From: Clostridium nigeriense
Lineage (GTDB): Bacteria; Bacillota; Clostridia; Clostridiales; Clostridiaceae
Assembly (NCBI RefSeq): GCF_900086595.1
Contig: NZ_LT575472.1
Coordinates: 653,045 to 717,044, forward strand
DNA length: 64,000 nucleotides
Direction of reading: 5' to 3'
The position numbers and the translations under genes are program-made. Shown here piece by piece: positions 26,410 through 38,389 of the stretch. Every line of letters begins with the position of its first letter. The first letter of the stretch is position 1. Under the pieces are notes generated by a model that did no database searches, had not been told where the DNA came from, and worked only from the letters and a program-made list of their open reading frames with translations.

Positions 26410-27549
26410 ATGCTGATACAAAGTAAAAAGGTGTGGATTGCCGATCAATTTGTTCCAGCTCAAATAGAAATTGATGATAATAAAATAGTTAATATTTATG
26501 AATATAATGAAATAAAAGATTTTTATGATTATGGCAGCAAGAGAATTTTGCCAGGATTTATTGATATTCATTGTCATGGGGCATATGGATTTGATACTAA
26601 TGATTCAAATGAGCAGGGATTAAGAAATTGGACAAAAGCAATACCAAGTGAAGGGGTTACTTCCATATTGCCTACTACTATAACACAAAGTAAAGAAGTT
26701 CTTACTAAAGCTTTAAGTAATGTTGCAAAAGTTGTTGAAGAAGGTTATGAAGGTGCAGAAATATTGGGGATTCATTTTGAGGGACCGTATCTTGATATGG
26801 AGTATAAGGGAGCACAACCTGAAAAATACATAGTAAAGCCTACTATTAAAGAGTTTCAAAATTATCAAAAGATAGCAAAGGGTTTAATAAAGTATGTAAC
26901 TTTGGCAACTGAGACAGATGAAGATTATTCACTTACAGAGTATTTATTTAGTAATGATATAGTAGTGAGCATAGGACATTCAGCATCAACATATGAAGAG
27001 GCAATATTTGCTTTTGCACATGGGGCTAGATCACAAACTCATGTATATAATGGTATGACGCCATTTAATCATAGAAAAAATGGATTGGTAGGAGCAGCAC
27101 TAAGAATTAAAGGCATGTATGGCGAGATAATTTGCGATGGAAATCATTCCACTACTGCAGCTCTATATAATTTCTTTAATGCAAAGGGACCTGATTATGG
27201 AATTATGGTTACAGATTCTTTAATGGCAAAGGGGTACAAGCCAGGATCTAAATTTATTTTTGGTGGAAATGAAATAGAAATTTATGAAGATGGAAGTGCA
27301 CATCTAGTAGAAACAAAAGGATTAGCTGGTTCTACATTAAGGATGAATGAGGGACTTAGAATATTAGTTGAAGAAGCTATGGTACCTTTTAATTATGCTA
27401 TTAATTCATGCACAATTAATCCAGCTAAGTGTTTAGGTATTGATAAACGAAAAGGAAGAATAGGCGTTGGATATGACAGTGACCTAGTGATACTTAATGA
27501 TGATTATTCAGTACATCAAACATATTGTTTAGGAAAGGTGATGCTATAG
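26410..27549 (+). CDS. nagA: N-acetylglucosamine/galactosamine-6-phosphate deacetylase
   Basis: 379 residues, ATG after GAAGGGGGG. The amidohydrolase metal-site motif is PGFIDIHCHGAYGFDTND. Then come LGIHFEGPYLD, SIGHSASTYEEA, THVYNGMTPFNHR, and the catalytic Asp in VTDSLMAKG. It removes acetate from the hexosamine-6-phosphate made by the PTS. NagA and AgaA cannot be told apart by sight; the following agaS and aldolase genes favour GalNAc-6-phosphate. It overlaps the next gene by one base. A TATAAT at 26378-26383 may be its -10. Confidence 0.9.
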   Translation: MLIQSKKVWIADQFVPAQIEIDDNKIVNIYEYNEIKDFYDYGSKRILPGFIDIHCHGAYGFDTNDSNEQGLRNWTKAIPSEGVTSILPTTITQSKEVLTKALSNVAKVVEEGYEGAEILGIHFEGPYLDMEYKGAQPEKYIVKPTIKEFQNYQKIAKGLIKYVTLATETDEDYSLTEYLFSNDIVVSIGHSASTYEEAIFAFAHGARSQTHVYNGMTPFNHRKNGLVGAALRIKGMYGEIICDGNHSTTAALYNFFNAKGPDYGIMVTDSLMAKGYKPGSKFIFGGNEIEIYEDGSAHLVETKGLAGSTLRMNEGLRILVEEAMVPFNYAINSCTINPAKCLGIDKRKGRIGVGYDSDLVILNDDYSVHQTYCLGKVML

Positions 27550-28076
27550 TGAAAAGGGAAAATTTAAATTTAGCTGGAAGCAACATATATTTAGATAGAT
27601 ATGGAGATAGAGTTTATTATAATGTTTTTAATAAAAATGGATACATTGTATCACAGCAAGCAGAGCAAAAGTTCAAGCTGTTTTATTACAGATATTCAAC
27701 TATATTCATTGTTATGATTTTATTAGGAGATTATTTTAATTCTTTTCAAAATACACTTTTAGTTGGTTTGGGAGCTGTAGTTTTAGTAGAACTATACTTT
27801 AGGTTCATTTTTTTAAAGAAGCTAAAGGTAATTAAAAACTTTAAAAGGGAACGTAAAACATCTAAATTAGAAAGCTTAATTAATAGTAAGGAAAAAGAAA
27901 AAACAATAATGAAAGCATGTGCTTATATTTTATTAAGTGTTCTTATTATTTTAAATGCAATACAACAAAATTTTGATGTATTATTTTTTGCTTTAAGCTT
28001 AGTAGGTTCATTATACAGCTTTTATATTGGAATCCTTAATATTATTGCTTTTAGCAAAATGAAAAAAATTAGTTAA
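27549..28076 (+). CDS. Membrane protein of unknown function in the amino-sugar operon
   Basis: 175 residues from the GTG at 27549, which shares its G with the nagA stop codon; AAAGGTGATG lies upstream. Four hydrophobic segments are seen: two at about 45-62 and 65-88, then two at about 125-143 and 145-168. A basic loop lies between the pairs. No family recognised. Translational coupling to nagA suggests a role with the same pathway. Confidence 0.65.
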   Translation: MKRENLNLAGSNIYLDRYGDRVYYNVFNKNGYIVSQQAEQKFKLFYYRYSTIFIVMILLGDYFNSFQNTLLVGLGAVVLVELYFRFIFLKKLKVIKNFKRERKTSKLESLINSKEKEKTIMKACAYILLSVLIILNAIQQNFDVLFFALSLVGSLYSFYIGILNIIAFSKMKKIS

Positions 28077-28142
28077 TTTTAAAATTAATATAAATTAAAC
28101 AAACTAGTGATTATAACATTAATTGTTAGAGGAGGTATTAAA

Positions 28143-29309
28143 ATGATTTTTGGAATGGAGCTTGATAAAATTAATGCCTTAGGAGCAACATATACTGCAA
28201 CTGAAATAAGGCAACAACCAAAACTTTGGTTAGAAACTTACAATATAGTAAAGGATAATGAAATTTCTATAAAAGATTTTTTTAATAGAAGACTTAAGCC
28301 TAATACTAGAATAATACTAACAGGAGCTGGAACATCAGATTATGTTGGTGATACTGTGTATCTTTATTTAGCAAAAAAATTGAAACTAAGAGTAGAAGCT
28401 ATAGCTACTACTGATTTAGTATCAAATCCATATGAATTTATTGAAGAGGATACACCAACTATTTTAGTATCTTATGCTAGATCTGGAAATAGCCCAGAAA
28501 GTATTGGAGCATATGATATATTTGAAGAAAATATTAAAGATATATCACAACTTGTTATTACCTGTAATAAAGATGGAAAGTTAGCTAAGAAAGCTAAAGA
28601 AAGTGATGATAATCTTTGCTTACTAATGCCTGAACTTTCAAATGATAAGAGTTTTGCTATGACAAGCTCCTTTAGTTGTATGTTATTAGCAACATTATTA
28701 ACTTTTGATATAGAAAATATAGAAGAAAATAAAAAATATGTAGATATAGTAGTTAATCAAGGTAATGAGATTTTAGACAATAAATGGAATGATGTAAAAG
28801 AATTAGTAGATATTGATGCAGAAAGAATTGTTTATCTAGGATCTGGTCCATTAAAAGGATTAGCTCAAGAAATGGCTTTAAAGAATTTAGAACTTACTAG
28901 TGGGAAAAAAGTTACAGTATGTGAATCAGTTCTTGGTTTTAGACATGGTCCAAAATCAATAATTAATGATGAGACTTTAGTAATATTTATGAATTCAAAT
29001 AATGAATATACTAATTTATACGATATGGATTTAATAAGGGAAATTAGCGGAGATAATGGAAATCATAAATTAGCAGTAATTAGTTATAAAAAGAATGAAG
29101 AATTAAATAGTTTATGCACAAAATATATAGAAATAGATGGACAAGTAATTCCTGAAATATTTACAGTGTTTAATTATATGTTATTTGGACAAATGTTTGG
29201 ATTATTTAGTTCATTAAAACTAGGTATTTCACCAGATAATCCAAGACCAGATGGAACTGTAAATAGAGTTGTAAAAGGTGTAGTTATTCATAAATACAAA
29301 AATATTTAG
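28143..29309 (+). CDS. agaS: AgaS: tagatose-6-phosphate ketose/aldose isomerase (galactosamine-6-phosphate deaminase)
   Basis: 388 residues from the ATG at 28143 after GAGGAGG. Two SIS domains are visible: LTGAGTSDYVGDTVY with SYARSGNSPESIGAYD, and LGSGPLKGLAQEMALKNLELT with GFRHGPKS. In E. coli AgaS deaminates and isomerises galactosamine-6-phosphate to tagatose-6-phosphate. It follows the deacetylase gene and precedes the aldolase genes, which fits that order of reactions. Confidence 0.88.
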   Translation: MIFGMELDKINALGATYTATEIRQQPKLWLETYNIVKDNEISIKDFFNRRLKPNTRIILTGAGTSDYVGDTVYLYLAKKLKLRVEAIATTDLVSNPYEFIEEDTPTILVSYARSGNSPESIGAYDIFEENIKDISQLVITCNKDGKLAKKAKESDDNLCLLMPELSNDKSFAMTSSFSCMLLATLLTFDIENIEENKKYVDIVVNQGNEILDNKWNDVKELVDIDAERIVYLGSGPLKGLAQEMALKNLELTSGKKVTVCESVLGFRHGPKSIINDETLVIFMNSNNEYTNLYDMDLIREISGDNGNHKLAVISYKKNEELNSLCTKYIEIDGQVIPEIFTVFNYMLFGQMFGLFSSLKLGISPDNPRPDGTVNRVVKGVVIHKYKNI

Positions 29310-29385
29310 AGACATGATTTAAAACTACATTTATAAAGAAGTAATTACTAAAGATGATATAGATTAACTAGAAATTAAAATTTGA

Positions 29386-30258
<873 letters not shown>

Positions 30259-30289
30259 TAAGGCTTGAACAATATCATAATAAACAGGA

Positions 30290-30350
30290 GAGAAAATAAT
30301 ATAAGAGTGAAAACTTAAGTATTATTTTCTTTTCTTTTATATAAAAGAAA
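30290..30350 (+). other. Two hairpins between agaY and agaZ
   Basis: AGAAAATAATA (30291-30301) pairs with TATTATTTTCT (30320-30330). It is followed at once by the 20-base perfect palindrome TTTCTTTTATATAAAAGAAA (30331-30350). It may process or stabilise the mRNA, or end part of it. Confidence 0.5.
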
Positions 30351-30371
30351 AAGATGAGAGGTAGGAGTTTT

Positions 30372-31685
30372 ATGAATCCAATAAGAAGTATGGTTAATAA
30401 ATATAAAAGTGGGAAAAATGAGGGAGTGTTTTCAGTTTGTTGTTCTAATAGTTATGTAATTGAAGCAGCAATGGAAAAACTTTTAGATAAAGATATATTA
30501 TTAGTAGTAGAAGCTACAGCTAATCAAGTAGATCAATTTGGTGGCTATACAGGAATGACTCCAAAGGATTATGTAAGCTATATATATAAACTAGCTGAAA
30601 AAGTATCATTTCCTAAGGAAAGAATAATACTAGGGGGAGACCATCTAGGACCTCTAACATGGAAGGATATTGACTCTGAACAAGCTATGGAAAATGCCAA
30701 AAATTTAATAAGAGAATATGTATTAGCAGGGTTCACAAAGATTCATATTGATACTAGTATGCCTTTATTAGGAGATATTGAAGGGAATATTTTTGGAGAT
30801 GAGTTAATAGCAATGAGAGCAGCGGAATTATGTAAAGTTGCAGAAGAAGCATATTTAACATTAAAGAAATTTAATAAAGATGCTGTACATCCTGTTTATA
30901 TTATAGGAAGTGAAGTTCCTATTCCAGGTGGAGTTCAAGAAGAGGAGGAAGGTCTAACTGTAACTAAGAAAGAAGATTTTAAAAATACTGTAGATACTTT
31001 CAAAAAGACTTTTGAAGACTTTAATTTAAAAGAAGCATTTCAATACGTGGTAGGGGTTGTAGTACAACCTGGAGTTGAGTTTGGGAGTGGAGATATTTGG
31101 GATTATAACAGGGAAAAAGCAAGTGAGTTAAGTAATGCTTTAGAAGAGTATCCTAATTTAGTATTTGAAGCTCATTCAACAGATTATCAAACTCCAGAAG
31201 CTTTGAGAGAAATGGTTGAAGATGGATTTGCTATTTTAAAAGTTGGTCCAGCATTAACCTATGGTTTTAGAGAAGCTATATTTGCCTTAAATCATATAGA
31301 AAATGAAATATTAAAAGATAAAACAGACATAGACTTATCTAAATTTATAGAAGTATTAGACTCTAATATGACAAAGGATCCTAAGGATTGGGCTAAGCAT
31401 TATATAGGACCTGAGTCAAAGGTTAGAATAGAAAGAAAATATAGTTTATCTGATAGAGCTAGATATTATATGCCTAAGGAAGAAGTGAATTTAGCTTTAG
31501 AAAAGCTTATAGAAAATTTAAGTGATGTGGAAATACCAATTACTCTTATTAGCCAATTTATGCATGAGCAATATAAAAAAGTTAGAAAAGGAAAACTATT
31601 GCCTAAAGCTGAAGAATTATTAAAAGATAGAATAGGTGAGTATATAGATGACTATATTTATGCCGTAAAAGGAGAAATAAGTTAA
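30372..31685 (+). CDS. agaZ: Tagatose-1,6-bisphosphate aldolase non-catalytic subunit
   Basis: 437 residues from the ATG at 30372, six bases after TAGGAG. It is a GatZ/KbaZ/AgaZ protein: ATANQVDQFGGYTGMTPKDY, ILGGDHLGPLTWKD, FTKIHIDTSMPLLGD and FEAHSTDYQTPEAL. This subunit is needed for full activity and stability of the AgaY/KbaY aldolase. It is the last gene of the nagA-agaS-agaY-agaZ operon. Confidence 0.9.
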   Translation: MNPIRSMVNKYKSGKNEGVFSVCCSNSYVIEAAMEKLLDKDILLVVEATANQVDQFGGYTGMTPKDYVSYIYKLAEKVSFPKERIILGGDHLGPLTWKDIDSEQAMENAKNLIREYVLAGFTKIHIDTSMPLLGDIEGNIFGDELIAMRAAELCKVAEEAYLTLKKFNKDAVHPVYIIGSEVPIPGGVQEEEEGLTVTKKEDFKNTVDTFKKTFEDFNLKEAFQYVVGVVVQPGVEFGSGDIWDYNREKASELSNALEEYPNLVFEAHSTDYQTPEALREMVEDGFAILKVGPALTYGFREAIFALNHIENEILKDKTDIDLSKFIEVLDSNMTKDPKDWAKHYIGPESKVRIERKYSLSDRARYYMPKEEVNLALEKLIENLSDVEIPITLISQFMHEQYKKVRKGKLLPKAEELLKDRIGEYIDDYIYAVKGEIS

Positions 31686-31814
31686 AAAATATAATAAAAA
31701 CTCAAATTAAACATAGTAATATATCTTTTATAAGAAAAATTATCATTTTAATACAAAATTTATCAATTTTATAAAGTTGGAATATTCAGAAAATAATGTT
31801 TGGTATATATTAAC

Positions 31815-31823
31815 TGATATAAT
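31815..31823 (+). promoter_or_regulatory. Extended -10 promoter of hydrogenase gene
   Basis: TGATATAAT, 49 bases before the start codon; no good -35. Confidence 0.45.
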
Positions 31824-31871
31824 AATCTTGGGGAGTATTGTTTTAAATTAATTATAAAGGAGGATTTTGGT

Positions 31872-33365
31872 ATGTTTCAATTTGAGACTCAGTTAAAAAA
31901 ATTAAAGCATGATGTTTTAACAGAAGTTGCAAGGTTAGCTAAGGATGATAACTTGACTATTGAATCAATAGAAAGAATTCCTTATGAAATAATACAGGGG
32001 AATAAGGCTATGTACAGGTGCTGTGTCTATAAGGAGAGAGCTATAGTCTTAGAGAGAGCAAAGCTTGCAGCTGGGTATTTAGCAAATGGGGATAATATAG
32101 ATGATGAATTTGTAGATATTAGAGAAGATGACCAAATTATTTATGTTATAGAGGCAGCATGTGATAGGTGTCCAATTAATAAATTTAGTGTTACAGACTC
32201 TTGTAGAAATTGTATAGCACATAAATGCCATGAAGTTTGTAATTTTGGAGCAATAACTTATGCAGGTGGAAGAGCTTATATTAATCAAGAACTGTGCAAG
32301 GAATGTGGAATGTGTAAAAATGCATGCCCATATAATGCTATTGCAGAAGTAATGAGACCTTGTAAGAAAGTTTGTCCAACTGGAGCCTTAGACATAAATG
32401 AGAGTGATAGAAGAGCTATGATAAAGGAAGAGCTTTGTGTAAATTGTGGTAGTTGTATGAATGCATGCCCATTTGGAGCTATTTCGGATAAAAGTTTAAT
32501 AGTACCAGTTGCAAAAAGATTAACAAGAGGCAGAAAAATGTATGCAATAGTTGCACCTGCTATTACAGGGCAATTTGGACCTAAAATAAGTTATGGACAA
32601 ATAAAAAGTGCAATTAAAAAGCTAGGATTCTTAGATATGTTAGAAGCTGCTTGTGGAGCTGATGCTGTTACCGTACATGAAAGTAATGAATTTTTAGAAA
32701 GAATGGAAAATGGGGATTTATATATGACAAACTCATGTTGTCCAGGCTTCCTAAATTATATAGAAAAAACTATGCCTTCAGAAGTAAAAAGAGTTTCAGG
32801 AACTGTATCTCCAATGATAGCTACAGCTAGATATATTAAGCATGTGGATCCTGATGCAAAAGTAGTATTTATAGGACCATGTACTGCAAAGAAAAGTGAA
32901 GCTGCTAGAGAATCATTAAAGGGAGCAGTAGATTACGTTTTAACTTTTGAAGAATTATTAGCATTATTTAGTGCCTTTAACGTTGATATAGAAACTTGCG
33001 AAGAAGATGTAGTTGATGATGCTTCAATTTTTGGAAGAGGATTCGGAGCTCATGGAGGATTAACTGCTGCTATTGAAAACTATATTAAAAGTCAAGGGTT
33101 AGAAGTTAAATTTAACCCAGTTAAGGTTTCTGGTGGAAGTGAAATAAAGAAGGCTATGACAATGGCTAAAATAGGTAGACTTCAAGGGAATTTCATCGAA
33201 GGCATGATGTGTGAAGGTGGATGTATAAATGGTGCAGGAACATTAGTTACTCCATTTAAATCTAAGCTAACATTTAATAAAATAAATGCCCAAGCTACTA
33301 AAAAGTCAGTTATAAGTAATGAAAAATTAAAAGAATATGAAAATATAAACTTAGAAAGACATTAA
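31872..33365 (+). CDS. [FeFe]-hydrogenase, short monomeric type
   Basis: 497 residues, ATG after AAAGGAGG. The N-terminal 100 residues are not ferredoxin-like. Then come cysteine groups for several [4Fe-4S] clusters: CDRCPI, CRNC..CHEVC, CKECGMCKNACP, CKKVCP and CVNCGSCMNACP. The H-cluster domain has TNSCCPGF, GPCTAKKSEA and MCEGGCINGAG, so the cluster-binding cysteines are present. The motifs differ from standard group A (MPCTAKK, ACPGGC). It probably acts in H2 production or sensing in the cytoplasm. It is a single gene with terminator. Assignment to group B is a guess. Confidence 0.82.
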   Translation: MFQFETQLKKLKHDVLTEVARLAKDDNLTIESIERIPYEIIQGNKAMYRCCVYKERAIVLERAKLAAGYLANGDNIDDEFVDIREDDQIIYVIEAACDRCPINKFSVTDSCRNCIAHKCHEVCNFGAITYAGGRAYINQELCKECGMCKNACPYNAIAEVMRPCKKVCPTGALDINESDRRAMIKEELCVNCGSCMNACPFGAISDKSLIVPVAKRLTRGRKMYAIVAPAITGQFGPKISYGQIKSAIKKLGFLDMLEAACGADAVTVHESNEFLERMENGDLYMTNSCCPGFLNYIEKTMPSEVKRVSGTVSPMIATARYIKHVDPDAKVVFIGPCTAKKSEAARESLKGAVDYVLTFEELLALFSAFNVDIETCEEDVVDDASIFGRGFGAHGGLTAAIENYIKSQGLEVKFNPVKVSGGSEIKKAMTMAKIGRLQGNFIEGMMCEGGCINGAGTLVTPFKSKLTFNKINAQATKKSVISNEKLKEYENINLERH

Positions 33366-33400
33366 TAAATAAAACTCAGCTACTGCTGAGTTTTATTTAT
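33365..33400 (+). terminator. Terminator after hydrogenase gene
   Basis: AAAACTCAGC/GCTGAGTTTT around TACT, with T-rich tail. Confidence 0.85.
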
Positions 33401-33483
33401 ATATATTAAAGGAAATTACAAATATTTATTGAATTAAAAATTGGTTAAGATATTAAATTTTAATTCATAGGGGGAAACGGGTT

Positions 33484-34767
33484 TTGGGAAGTAAAATAAG
33501 AAGCTTTTTTGAAAGGGAGATTAAAATAGAAATATTAATAAATATTCTTTTATATTCTGTGATTATAATAATGCCTTTTATAGTTGTAAATGTGTCCTTT
33601 CCTAAGTATATGGTAGGTAAACAAATATATCTTTATGCAGTTGGTTTATTATTAACATTAATAATAATATATTTAAGACCAAAAAAATTTAATAAAGAGG
33701 AAATAGTAGCTTTTATATTTTTATTTACAATTATGATTCCAACAGTTTTTTCACCAGTAAGGGAAATTGCATTATGGGGAAGTCCAGAAAGAGGAGAAGG
33801 CTTAATAATATTTTTCATTTATATAATGTTATTTTTTTTATCTCATAGATATTTAATTGTTAATGAAAAACTATTAAATACAATTTTAATAGCAGCTTCA
33901 ATAATGTCACTTTATAGTCTAATTCAATATTATGGTAATGATCCTATTCAAAAATGGATGCTTGGATATATAAATAATCCTTATTCAATTGGGCTAATTG
34001 GGAATAGAAATTTTTTATCATCATATTTATGTATATTTTTATTTATTAGTATGGCTATTTATATTTTTTATAGTAAGAAAAAGTATTTAATATATTCTTC
34101 AATTTTATTTGCAGGCTTAATATGCACATTTACTAGAAGTGGCTGGTTAGCTTTTTTAATTTATTCAATTTTAGGATTATTTTTCATAGTTAAGAATAAA
34201 AATAGGTTAAAGAAGGCTTTAATTTTATTTATGATATTTTCATCTATATTCACCATATTAAATCTATCCAGTAATAATGAGGTTTCAAATAGAGCAATAA
34301 AAACTGTATATGTTGATGATATAAGTAAAGAATTAGTAGTTCAAGATAGTGGTAGAATAATTATTAGTAAAATTGTTCTAAAGGCCTTTTTAGATAATCC
34401 CTTTATGGGGTGGGGGCCAGATACATTAATGTATAGGTTAAATGATGATTATAATGAACTACAAAATGAATATTTAAATTCTCATGGGGGATATATTGAT
34501 AAAGCTCATAATGAATTTTTAGAATATGCAGTATGTAATGGTGTTTTTAATTTATTAGCATATTTAGTTCTTATTGGATTAATAATATATAAACTAATTG
34601 GAGAGATTAATAATGATATATCTAAGGTTTTGTTATTAACAATAATAGGATATTTAGTTCAGAGTTTATTTAATATAAGTGTTATAATGGTAGCACCATT
34701 ATATTGGATATTACTAGGTTTGTCTTTACAAAAAAGTAAGTCTGAATTATTAATAACTAACATATAA
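33484..34767 (+). CDS. O-antigen ligase/Wzy-type membrane protein
   Basis: 427 residues, TTG start after AGGGGGAAA. About ten to eleven membrane segments are seen. A large extracytoplasmic loop near residues 285-350 holds GWGPDTLMYRL and KAHNEFLEYAVCNG, the pattern of Wzy_C/O-antigen ligase proteins (PF04932). Such enzymes join glycan chains to lipid, polymer or, in the PglL branch, pilin proteins on the outer face of the membrane. It lies alone, about 2.8 kb before the pilus locus. A role in pilus or surface glycosylation is possible but not shown. Confidence 0.75.
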   Translation: MGSKIRSFFEREIKIEILINILLYSVIIIMPFIVVNVSFPKYMVGKQIYLYAVGLLLTLIIIYLRPKKFNKEEIVAFIFLFTIMIPTVFSPVREIALWGSPERGEGLIIFFIYIMLFFLSHRYLIVNEKLLNTILIAASIMSLYSLIQYYGNDPIQKWMLGYINNPYSIGLIGNRNFLSSYLCIFLFISMAIYIFYSKKKYLIYSSILFAGLICTFTRSGWLAFLIYSILGLFFIVKNKNRLKKALILFMIFSSIFTILNLSSNNEVSNRAIKTVYVDDISKELVVQDSGRIIISKIVLKAFLDNPFMGWGPDTLMYRLNDDYNELQNEYLNSHGGYIDKAHNEFLEYAVCNGVFNLLAYLVLIGLIIYKLIGEINNDISKVLLLTIIGYLVQSLFNISVIMVAPLYWILLGLSLQKSKSELLITNI

Positions 34768-34879
34768 TAAAAGGGTGCTTAAAGATAAGAAAACCGTTAT
34801 AAATATGAGGAATATCAAAATAATTTATGAAAAATGGCAATATTTATTAATTTTAGGTCAAAAATATAAGGGAAACTAT

Positions 34880-34908
34880 TTGAAAAAAGTATATTAAAAG
34901 ATTATCAT
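34880..34908 (+). promoter_or_regulatory. groESL promoter
   Basis: TTGAAA (34880-34885), 17 bases, TATCAT (34903-34908). Transcription would begin near 34915, at the edge of the CIRCE element. Confidence 0.7.
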
Positions 34909-34915
34909 AAAGTTG

Positions 34916-34942
34916 TTAGCACTAATAAGTGGTGAGTGCTAA
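34916..34942 (+). promoter_or_regulatory. CIRCE element (HrcA operator)
   Basis: TTAGCACTA, nine bases, GAGTGCTAA: the 9-9-9 CIRCE pattern with one mismatch in the left arm. HrcA binds it to repress groESL until heat stress. Confidence 0.92.
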
Positions 34943-34964
34943 TATAGAAGGGTAATAAATTTAG

Positions 34965-36913
<1,949 letters not shown>

Positions 36914-36930
36914 AATATAATAAAAAAATA

Positions 36931-36966
36931 AAGGAGTTGTCTTTGACAACTCCTTATTTAGTTTTG
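36931..36966 (+). terminator. Terminator after groEL
   Basis: AAGGAGTTGTC/GACAACTCCTT around TTT, with T-rich tail. Confidence 0.85.
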
Positions 36967-36975
36967 CTTAAATTA

Positions 36976-37004
36976 TTGATATATTATAAAGTATCATCTA
37001 TAAT
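36976..37004 (+). promoter_or_regulatory. Promoter of small membrane-anchored protein
   Basis: TTGATA (36976-36981), 17 bases, TATAAT (36999-37004). Confidence 0.7.
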
Positions 37005-37035
37005 TATAAAATAATAAGTAAAGTAGGGTGATATA

Positions 37036-37425
37036 GTGAAAAGTAGAAGTAAAAGAGAAAAAATAATTAAAATAAGAAAAATAATAATAACAACTTTAAT
37101 TGTTATACTATCATCAACTTTAATTAATAGTTATATGGGATATAAAAAAACAAGTAAGAAAATAGAAGTTAAAAAATCAATTAGGGAATTAATATTAGTT
37201 CTTGAGTCTGCTAGAGTTAATGATGATATAGATTTTAGTGATATAGAAACAATCTCTGATATTAAAGTTAATGGTGGAGAAAAGTTAGAAGCTATAAATA
37301 AGTATAGTAATATAAATGATTTCAATAATATAGAAGCATTAACTATAGAGGATGCAAAAAAGATAATTAATGATGAAGAAGACTTTGAAGTAAACAATAA
37401 AGGGCAATTTGTTAAGCTAAAGTAA
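37036..37425 (+). CDS. Small membrane-anchored protein of unknown function
   Basis: 129 residues, GTG start after AGGGTGATATA. A basic N-terminus is followed by one membrane helix (about residues 14-33), then a charged, mostly helical region outside. No family recognised. It lies between groEL and the prepilin peptidase with its own promoter and terminator, so a link to pili is only by position. Confidence 0.6.
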   Translation: MKSRSKREKIIKIRKIIITTLIVILSSTLINSYMGYKKTSKKIEVKKSIRELILVLESARVNDDIDFSDIETISDIKVNGGEKLEAINKYSNINDFNNIEALTIEDAKKIINDEEDFEVNNKGQFVKLK

Positions 37426-37428
37426 TAT

Positions 37429-37463
37429 AAAATGTATCGATAATTTTGTCGATACATTTTTTT
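37429..37463 (+). terminator. Terminator before the pilus locus
   Basis: AAAATGTATCGA/TCGATACATTTT stem and T run to 37463. Confidence 0.9.
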
Positions 37464-37530
37464 GTTATTTATAGAGGTAATAAAAATATTATGTAGAAAT
37501 AGTTATATATTACAAAATAAGGAGGATTTT

Positions 37531-38280
37531 ATGTATTTATTAATATTAATTTTAGGACTATGTATAGGAAGCTTTTTAAATGTTTGTATTTATAGAATAC
37601 CAAGAGAAGAATCTATAGCGTATCCTCCATCCCACTGTACTAATTGTGGGTATGAACTTAAAAGTTATGATTTAGTTCCAGTCTTTAGTTATTTATGTTT
37701 AAAGGGAAGCTGTAGGAACTGTAAAGAAAAAATATCTGTTATATACCCAACTATAGAAATATTAAATGGAATAATATACCTAATGTTGTTTATAAAATAT
37801 GATTTAACCTTTAAATTTATATTTTATTCTATATTAGCTTCTTTATTAATAGTTATATCAATTATAGATATAAAAAGTAAGGATGTATATTCATCAACAA
37901 CTATTTTAGGACTATGCTTTGCAATTCCTTATATATTAATAGGCGGATATCTTGGTGAAATAAGAATATCAAATAATCTTTTAGGTGGCATTATTGGTTA
38001 TGGAATTATATTTTTAATAATATTAACAACTAGAGGAATGGGCGAAGGAGATGCTGATATTGCAGGGATATGTGGACTTTTTGTCGGAATAAAGGGAATA
38101 TTGTTATCATTATTTTTAGCTGTAGTAATAGGTGGAGTAGTAGCTTCAATAATTCTTATTTTAAAGTTAAAAAATAGGAAATCAGAAATAGCTTTTGGTC
38201 CTTGTATTGTACTTGGAACATTTATTTGGATACTTTTTGGTGAAAAACTTTTGTCATTATACTTGAATCTTTTTATCTAA
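37531..38280 (+). CDS. pilD: Type IV prepilin peptidase/methyltransferase
   Basis: 249 residues from the ATG at 37531 after AGGAGG; the open frame extends further upstream but lacks a ribosome site. Motifs are LGLCIGSFLNVCIYRIPRE, the four-cysteine zinc site CTNC...CRNC, and two catalytic Asp: in SIIDIKSKDVY and in GMGEGDADI. It is a polytopic membrane enzyme that cuts and N-methylates the pilins encoded downstream. Confidence 0.93.
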   Translation: MYLLILILGLCIGSFLNVCIYRIPREESIAYPPSHCTNCGYELKSYDLVPVFSYLCLKGSCRNCKEKISVIYPTIEILNGIIYLMLFIKYDLTFKFIFYSILASLLIVISIIDIKSKDVYSSTTILGLCFAIPYILIGGYLGEIRISNNLLGGIIGYGIIFLIILTTRGMGEGDADIAGICGLFVGIKGILLSLFLAVVIGGVVASIILILKLKNRKSEIAFGPCIVLGTFIWILFGEKLLSLYLNLFI

Positions 38281-38389
38281 AATTGAATTTAATTCAAGTT
38301 CAAATTACCATTGAAAAAGGACTATAGGTATATTAAGATATATTAGTACAAATGGTTAAAAAAGGAATAGATTTTAAAATTATACTTTT

